From: Tachypleus tridentatus
Lineage: Eukaryota > Arthropoda > Merostomata > Xiphosura > Limulidae
Reading direction: 5' to 3'
NCBI RefSeq assembly: GCF_004210375.1
Contig: NC_134830.1
Location: 62,181,576-62,245,575, forward strand
DNA length: 64,000 nucleotides
A program made the position numbers and the translations under genes. Every line of letters starts with the position of its first letter. The stretch's first letter is position 1. The notes below the pieces were generated by a model. That model was not told where the DNA came from. It did not search any database and was given only the letters and a program-made list of their open reading frames with translations. Of the stretch, positions 57,349-64,000 are shown in pieces.

Positions 57349-59872
57349 AGTAAAAATTATCAGGTGTAAAAATTACTTTTGGTGGTTTATAAGTAAGCTG
57401 GTCATTTTATGTAGTACACTACATTAATATGACTGCTGTATTAGTCCAACATCTTTAGAGTATATACATTTTCTATTAATCTTGGAAAGGTTTTGGAAAA
57501 ATCTTAAGTTTGCATATGTATCAAATGTCAATGATAACCTAAATGTATTATTTGCACTTATTAGAATTGAAGGTCATTTGTCAAACTAATCTACTAACTT
57601 CAGTTATTATGTAGTACAGATAAAAATATGTTATATGAATGATAAATAAATTTCCATATCTTTCATATGTATTGTATCTATTCCAAAATGGTTTGAAAAT
57701 ATTTTTACTTTAGTGCATAGCAAACAAAATTCCAGGTGAAAATTACCAGTATTGAAATAACTTGATACAATATACTGAATGATAATAAATAATAGACATA
57801 GAATGTACCTTTGAATCATATGATCAACCCATCATACTTTAGCTACAATATAAAAAAATAAAACAAATGTTTATTTGCATGTACTGTATGTCTCCTATCT
57901 CTCTATGACTGTCACACATATGTCAGAGAGAAAGATTATTGGCACTGTTCCAGATTTCCATGTTAGTCCTTGGAATTGTGTTTTTGAGTGAACTCTGCAG
58001 GAAATACCCCAGTCAGCCATTCAAATTCCATTTCTGTTACAAATTAGGAAACAACTGCATAATTTTTTTTATATTTTCAAACATTACATTTTGTTTGAAG
58101 AGTGGTTTCTTTAGATGAAGTGAAGTTCAAAGGAAAGTAGCTAGAGTGATGAATATATGTTTCTTGCACACTTGTATGTTAAGGTATACTGGTATTGTAC
58201 ACTGAATATTAAGTATTAAACCTACAGGTCTAAACTACTTGCACAGTACACATACACAATGTGTAAAGTTCTTCAAAAGTTATTTATCATGTACTAAAAT
58301 AGATGTTTCAAAATATTTCTTCAGGTGTCATGACAAATATTTTTAATTGGGTCTGCCTAGCCAATTGTTCTGTCATAATGATAAATCACCTGTGGATTAA
58401 GAATAAAGTTACACCTATAGAAGTACAAAACTGTGAAACAAACAAGGCAGCAGAAATACATACTTAAAACATTCAGCAAGCATAATATACTTAAGGGTTA
58501 AAAATTATCTTCATACATGCTTCTTCAACCTCAGTTAATGTGTAATATTCCTTTCAGAAAATTATTTTGTGTGATGTACAGTTCTAGTTAGAAACACTAC
58601 CCATATCATTCACTATCTGTCTATATATATATTTCAGATGACTGTTTTTGTTTTTTTTTTCAGTAGTAGGATGAAGATTTTTATAAATATACTTCCTAAG
58701 AATGATATCAGGCTATCTTTGAATTGTAGTTGTTTGAATAAAAATGGGGGATTGGGTTCATGTGCACTATTTTTACAAGCTGTGGTTGTTCTCTCAAAGT
58801 TACTGGGGTATTTTTTTATTTTATTTTTTACTTGGAATGGTAATGTTTTAACACACATGTATGTAGGTTTGGATTGTACATGTTCTTATTTATATACAGA
58901 ATGATGTTTGTCAATTTAGTTTTGGAATAATATATGTACTAACATGTATAGAATGACTTGTACTCTTAAAGCATATTACTGAGTTGTACTGTATAGATAT
59001 TTATAGCTGACACTCATGTTTTTATGTTGTTTTAGTCCACTTAGAATGATGCTGGCTCACATACCAGTAAATTGTATCTGTATTCATGAAATATTTAACA
59101 CTTTTATTTCTGAAATATACTAGTGTATGTGATATGGTCTTTATGTTAGTGGATTTTACACTGTACTTATTCTCCTAGAACAGTATTTATTTTAACATTG
59201 CACCAGCCTGTTTCTAATTATGAGATGAGCTGTTATAGATTTTATTTGTGTAAAAGCGATTTCTAGGGTAATCGTGAGAGGTTTGTGGTGGCTACAACAG
59301 ACACATTCTTAGCTAAAGTCATATCTGCAGTTGTCAACTAGGGATATGATTCTTAGTTGCAGCTTAACTTTTTCCATGTTTTTGAGGATATTGTATCTGA
59401 TCCTGTTTACTAAAAAGACTTGTTGTTGTAAATAGATTATTCTGAAGTGAAAGAAAGGAAATGATAAAACACATTGTGTACATGTATATTGTTTAGTTTT
59501 ACCATACAACATTATAATTATATAGTCAGTTGATTTATTATGTATTAAGGTCCTAGATGCCTTCTTGATCACACTATGCAACAAAATTTTTATTTTTCCT
59601 CTTCATGGGCAGAAAGTGTTATTTCCCAATTGCTTATGCCTAAAGTAAATGACCTATTTTTCTCTTCAACCTTTGCTTTTGGGACCTGGGTAATGAAATT
59701 TTTAAATTTACCCATTTTCCAGAATATTCCAGGAAGATTCAATGCTGAGTAGTTGATAGAGAAATTTCTTGAACTTTCCATAGTAACATATATCCAGGGG
59801 CTCACCACTCACCATTTGAGTTTAGTTCTAGCTGCCTAAGTGAACACATAGACCAATCTGATTTTATCAGAG
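57349..59872. other. Intronic sequence, no recognised feature
   Basis: AT-rich and CpG-poor. Open stretches on both strands near 58634-58904 and 59309-59808 look random or unassignable. Confidence 0.4.
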
Positions 59873-61093
59873 ATGGCATCAAGAACCTGTAAGCATTCTC
59901 CAGACATATTCTGCTATGTATGTGGCCAATTTATCAAAACAAGAGCAAAAAAGTACTCTGTGACAGCATCTGCTAAAATGTGTGAAGCCTACAAGACATA
60001 TTTTGGCATGCCTATTTGAGGATCAAGACAAACCCTGGGCTCCTCATTTTACCTGTGAGCACTGCAAAAAACTCTAGAAGGTAAGATGGACAATTTTTGT
60101 TTCCTTGAACAGTAAGATTTTGTATTATACAAATTTTAGATCTTTTAAAATTTAGATATCTTTTAATTTTTAATAGTATAGAAAAAATATCACATATAAA
60201 ATATTTTGCATGAACCTCCTACACATTAGTTGTGGATGAAATAAATTTATTCTTCATAATAACAATCTTATTTTGCTCTTTTGCAGGATGGTACAGAGGG
60301 GGTGGAAAAGAGAGCCATGAAGTTTGCTATTCCCACAATTTTGTGTGAATCCACTGTCTGCTCAAGCAATTGCTACTTCTGCATGGTAGATCCTTTCAAA
60401 TGTCGGGCTGCTAAGAATGCATCTATCATGTATCCAGACCTTCCATCATCCATTGCTCCAGTGTCACACTGCCCATAGGCTCCCTGTTCCCCTCTGCCAG
60501 AGAAAAAGCAGCCATCCTCAGAAGAGGAGGTAGATGTTGAAAATCCAGATTACAATCTTAGAGGTGCAGCTAGTGAGAGAAACCCATACGATCCCAACCA
60601 AAGAGACCTCAATGACTTCATCATAGATCTTGGTCTAACAAAGTCGAATGCTGAACTTTTGATATCTGGACTCAAGGAGTGGGATTTGTTAGATGAAAGT
60701 GTGCAAGTTGCAAGTCAGAGGAAGTGTCACCAACATTTTTTAAGCTTCTTCACTTGTCAAGATGGGCTCTGATTCTGCCACGGTGTATCCGGTCTGTGCA
60801 AGGTAATTGGAATTGCCTGTAACCCGAATGAGTGGCACCTCTTCATTGATAGCTCATCCAGAAGCCCCAAATCTGTGCTGCTCCATAACGGGAATAAGTA
60901 TCCGTCTCTTCCCCTGGCTCATTCAGAGTACTTCAAAGTGCAAGGCGAGTGCTTCAACCAACATATACTGGACTTTAAACACCACTACCAAGGAACGCAT
61001 AACAAAAACATGATGAGAGACTATATTTGGGGACCAATACGTGAAAGTAATTTACATTACAGTCACAAATCTCGAAAAACTACTCACTTTTAA
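59873..61093 (+). pseudogene. Multicopy CX2C invertebrate gene family, broken copy 2
   Basis: Starts ATG at 59873 with MASRTCKHSPDIFCYVCGQF (CX2C), continues EAYKTYFGMP, then after a frameshift DQDKPWAPHFTCEHCKKTLE. A GTAAGA donor near 60080 and a TTTTGCAG acceptor near 60286 bound a possible 0.2-kb intron. The next exon has MKFAIPTIL, CYFCMVDPFKC, YPDLPSSIAPV and a Glu-rich linker. It continues DLGLTKSNAELLISGLKEWD, a FFTCQDGL block, NEWHLFIDSSSRSPKSV and LLHNGNKYPSLPLAHS. It ends VQGECFNQHILDFKHHYQG, DYIWGPIRES and KSRKTTHF stop. The segment between LPLAHS and the QGExFxQxI block is deleted relative to the family as I remember it. It is the same family as 33431-34890. The function is unknown; stops and frameshifts make this copy non-functional. 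Confidence 0.78.
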
Positions 61094-61859
61094 ACATTTT
61101 TGTATAACTTTATTATAAATACATGTAAATCTTGATTCATATGTTGTTTTGTTCAGACCTTATGTAAATGAAAATGTGCAAATTTGCCTGTTTTTACATA
61201 GAAAATAGGTTAATTTCTAAATTTCATTATCCAGGTCACAAAAGCAAAGTTTGAAGGGAATAATGGCCATTTTCTGTACTTTTACAACATCAGCAATTGA
61301 GAAATAACACATATTACCCAGGAACAAAATTTGTGTTACATAGTGTTATCTTCATGTGTTTTAGATGTTGCTGGTTGTTTAATAATTAAAGTTTGTCATG
61401 ATACCTTGGGTCAAACTTACAGTTGTGTCATGATGCATCATACATATGTTTGAATACTTTATTTTGAAATGTTTTTACCTCCTTTGACACTCCAGCTATT
61501 GCTCAGCTACTAGAGTTTCTACTTTTTTCATTTGAGCATTGGTTTCATTTTTTTTCTTTCTCACAACAGTCTTTTATACCCCATTTAATTGTATTTGTTG
61601 ATGTGTTGTTTCGTGATACTTTCCACTAACATCAGTGTGCCTTCTATCCTGGTACTTGTATATAAGCACCTCATTCAGATAATGTTATCACTTTTTCTCG
61701 ATAGAGCATTTACTAAGGGTTTATCCTGTACTACAATTGTTGGAGATACTTTTAGCATTCTTAATGTAATCAAGTTTATTTTTGTAAAATAAAAATTTGG
61801 TTGGCAAGCTGATATATAATATAAATTTCTGGATTATTGTTTCTAGTATAGAGAGACTA
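61094..61859. other. Intronic sequence, no recognised feature
   Basis: AT-rich, between the CX2C pseudogene and the DIRS-like element. The left end of the latter was not seen and may lie here. Confidence 0.4.
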
Positions 61860-64000
61860 ATCAGGGCTCTTGTATTCCACCTCTGATAACTAGCATCACA
61901 CAGCAATTGGTGGTAGTGGGGGATCTTATTCGTTGTGAGATGGACACATATTTGGTTCAATGGTGTTCCTCTAAGGCTGCAGTTAAGAGCAATTCTTCAG
62001 AGTGTATGGGGGCTTGGCTCCAAGTAATTTTGGATATGTGGTACTACAGGTCGTTGAGTCAGGATTTGTCACTCACTTCACATTTTTACTACTGTTACCC
62101 ACTCAATCTGTATAATTTACACCTCCTGCAGATCCTTTGATTTCTGTACTTTTTTAAATGGCTATCAGAGCTTGGTTGATCTTGGGGTAGAGAAAGAAAG
62201 TTGGGCTAGTTCTTCCAGGGTCTTATTCCTGTTGGTTGTTGAACATAAACAGACAGGAGATGGTTGTCCAGTTGTTGATTTTCTTGTCTATGTCAGTGCC
62301 TATACTCCCAAGGTTAACAAATGCCTCACTCCTCAATCTGAGTTGGCATTTTTTACTAGTATTGTGGGTGTCCAAGTTCACTGTAGCTAGCTTCTATCTG
62401 CACATTTTTTGTATGCAGAAGGGTCAAGTACTGCAGTACAGGGTTTTTACCTTTAGTCTAGCATAGGCATCTTATGAGTTTTGCTGAATTGTTCAAGTTT
62501 TCCTGGTCACCTCTTTTCCATAGTCCAGTGCATGCACCATTCAGTAAATGAATAGTTACTCCTATCAAGGGGAGAGTTGGTCCAGGACTCATTGTTTTTA
62601 AACCTTAAATTTTCTTTCTTAGAACTAGTCTCACCATATCATTCTACTAGCCTGCCAAATTCCAGATGTGATTGTTGTAGCAGATCAATTATCTTGATCC
62701 TCAGAGAACAGATCCTGCATAACAGGATTAGTTCTCATTTTGAAACTGATGATTGGTGGTTGGCCACTCATTGAAACATCCAACTCCTGATAATTTGGTC
62801 TCCAGTACCTCACCTTTGGGCTTTGGCAATATATGCATCAAGCCTCTCCTCCAACATATGAATATGTGTTACCCAAGGTACAAACTATGATTTGTTCCAA
62901 CTCATTTTCAGGTTCTGTTGATAGTACCAAGATGGCAGCTACACCCTGTTTTTGCTTTTGCAGTACCTATAGTGGTACCTATTTCTTCTTTTCTTCTTTG
63001 GCCATCTTTGTGGAGGATGCCATGATGATTAGTTCCATGATAGACATTTATCAATGCAAATAACCTACTTTGATCAGAAGTACTAACAACAGCTCTTTTT
63101 TTTTTTACCTGGAATTTTGGCAGGGGTTTTGTATCTTTCACATTCACCTTCTGTAATATTCAATATTCATGAAAAAATTTGAGTCTTCAGTATTCTCTGG
63201 TTTCCTCAAGTCACTTTGGGTACTTTGTCCCAGATGCCCATTAACATTAAGTGGCCTTTCTTTACACCTGTTTGAGACCTTAGCCTCATATGCCATGTAT
63301 CGCCTTTACCTGAAGGTTAATTTTTCATTGCTGTTGACTTATATACATTGCTGGTCAGAGTGGTTTGTGCAGGTTGTTTACAGGACACTTTATCATTCTA
63401 GCTACGTCCTCAGATTGGCTCTTCTTCCTTAAGAAACTGTCAGCCTCTGAAGTGGATAAATCATTTTAACAGATTCATGAGATCACTATTTTTTACTTCT
63501 ATAACCAATTAAATTTTAATCATTTGTTATGTCCAATGAGAGTCCTGAATGTTTTGTTGCCCTTACTATTGCATTTAGGGATGGTTGATAATGACTTCAT
63601 TTGTTGGGATCATTCAGTTTCCCAGGATTTATTTCTGATTATTTTGACTGGATGGGTAAGAATTTGATCCATATCACTCACTCTTGTTTTTCTTCAAAGG
63701 CAGCACATCTGTGAGTCACATCTAATCAGATTCTTCACATTTCTCTATCCTTAGTAGCCCATTTAAATAGCTTGTTGGAGGACATTGTGCAGACTGGCAG
63801 ATGAACCTCCTACAATACATTTATTTTGCATAATGTGCATGATGTGGCAGTATCTTCATCTGAGAGTTTTGACAACCTTCCTGTAGTTACCTTAATGATT
63901 TCCACTAGATTGTGTAGAAGGGTGGGTACTTTTGCTGCTGCTCTTGTTTCTTCTTTACCTTTTAGGGTCTCTTACCTCATTTTCACAGGATCCTACTCTG
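61860..64000 (+). pseudogene. DIRS-like retrotransposon (RT, RNase H, tyrosine recombinase), degenerate and cut by the window edge
   Basis: The order of decayed blocks fits a DIRS element. At 61905-62075 GAWLQVILDMWYYRSLSQDL resembles the W...VI..GY..PL.. segment before the RT. At 62215-62330 RVLFLLVVEHKQTGDGCPVV, then DFLVY, resembles SRLFLVxKKxGxWRPVIDLS. At 62380-62466 ASFYLHIFCMQKGQVLQYRV then FTFSLA resembles AYFHIPI...VYQFRxLPFGL. At 62650-62790 IPDVIVVADQLS, REQILHN, WWLATH and IIWSPVPHLWALAIYA resemble the end of RNase H (VADxLSR, EWSL, DLFATxxN, FVSPxPxxxAxAxDAL). At 63755-63850 LEDIVQTGR, stop, TSYNTFILHNVHD resembles the end of a tyrosine recombinase, where the usual catalytic Tyr reads Asn. 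Stops and frameshifts occur throughout. Confidence 0.68.

Larger units (their letters stand above)
44314..64000 (+). other. GLCCI1: GLCCI1-like intron 1 (continues past the window)
   Basis: No exon matching the rest of the FAM117 family was seen on the plus strand here. In particular the conserved RRTSSLDT and GQWPRD-type segments are absent. The interval is filled by LINE, MITE, DIRS and other repeats. CpG is very scarce beyond about 44.46 kb, as expected for a methylated gene body. Confidence 0.6.

Noticed and set aside
58634..58904. Complementary open frames on both strands
   Set aside because: Low-complexity T-rich and A-rich coding on opposite strands, no motif, CpG-poor intron.
44314..64000. 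Further GLCCI1/FAM117 exons
   Set aside because: Conserved downstream motifs were not seen on the plus strand; the interval looks entirely intronic.

Overview
This is a window of animal nuclear DNA, AT-rich and intron/intergenic dominated, with no bacterial-type operons. Three families of tRNA-derived SINEs cover much of the centre. They resemble repeats I associate with horseshoe crab (Xiphosura) genomes, so a chelicerate of that group is my best guess, by recall rather than by search. Two conserved protein-coding genes are visible, both only as exons near their 5' ends. On the minus strand, exons 1 and 2 of RPA3 (the 14-kDa subunit of replication protein A) lie at 7285-7380 and 3573-3647, with the rest of the gene beyond the left edge. 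On the plus strand, the first coding exon of a GLCCI1/FAM117-family gene lies at 44037-44313, with the rest beyond the right edge. RPA3 (minus) and GLCCI1 (plus) are close neighbours in the same divergent orientation on human 7p21.3, so this looks like deeply conserved microsynteny. UMAD1, which lies between them in human, was not found.

Layout: 1-7.3 kb is RPA3 gene body, holding a dead mariner and two LINE fragments. 7.3-43.8 kb is intergenic. It holds about 35 SINE copies, some nested and several with visible target-site duplications, a Tc1-like pseudogene, a Ty3/gypsy integrase scrap, a 38-bp minisatellite, and remnants of a multicopy CX2C gene family of unknown function. 44.3-64 kb is the GLCCI1 first intron. 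It holds four more LINE pseudogenes (one interrupted by a hairpin element), two MITE-like elements with clean ends, a 190-bp tandem triplication, a second member of the CX2C family, and a degenerate DIRS-like retrotransposon running off the right edge.

The most informative large-scale signal is CpG content. CG dinucleotides are very rare in the RPA3 body (1 to about 6.95 kb) and in the GLCCI1 intron (about 44.5 kb onward), and common in the 37 kb between. The switches fall just inside the two 5' ends. This is the footprint expected from germline gene-body methylation in an invertebrate, and it independently supports both gene calls. Three short minus-strand motifs also resemble the hammerhead ribozyme core found in Penelope-like elements.

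The two host genes do not form a pathway: RPA3 acts in DNA replication and repair, and the GLCCI1 family is poorly characterised. All transposon genes seen are broken.
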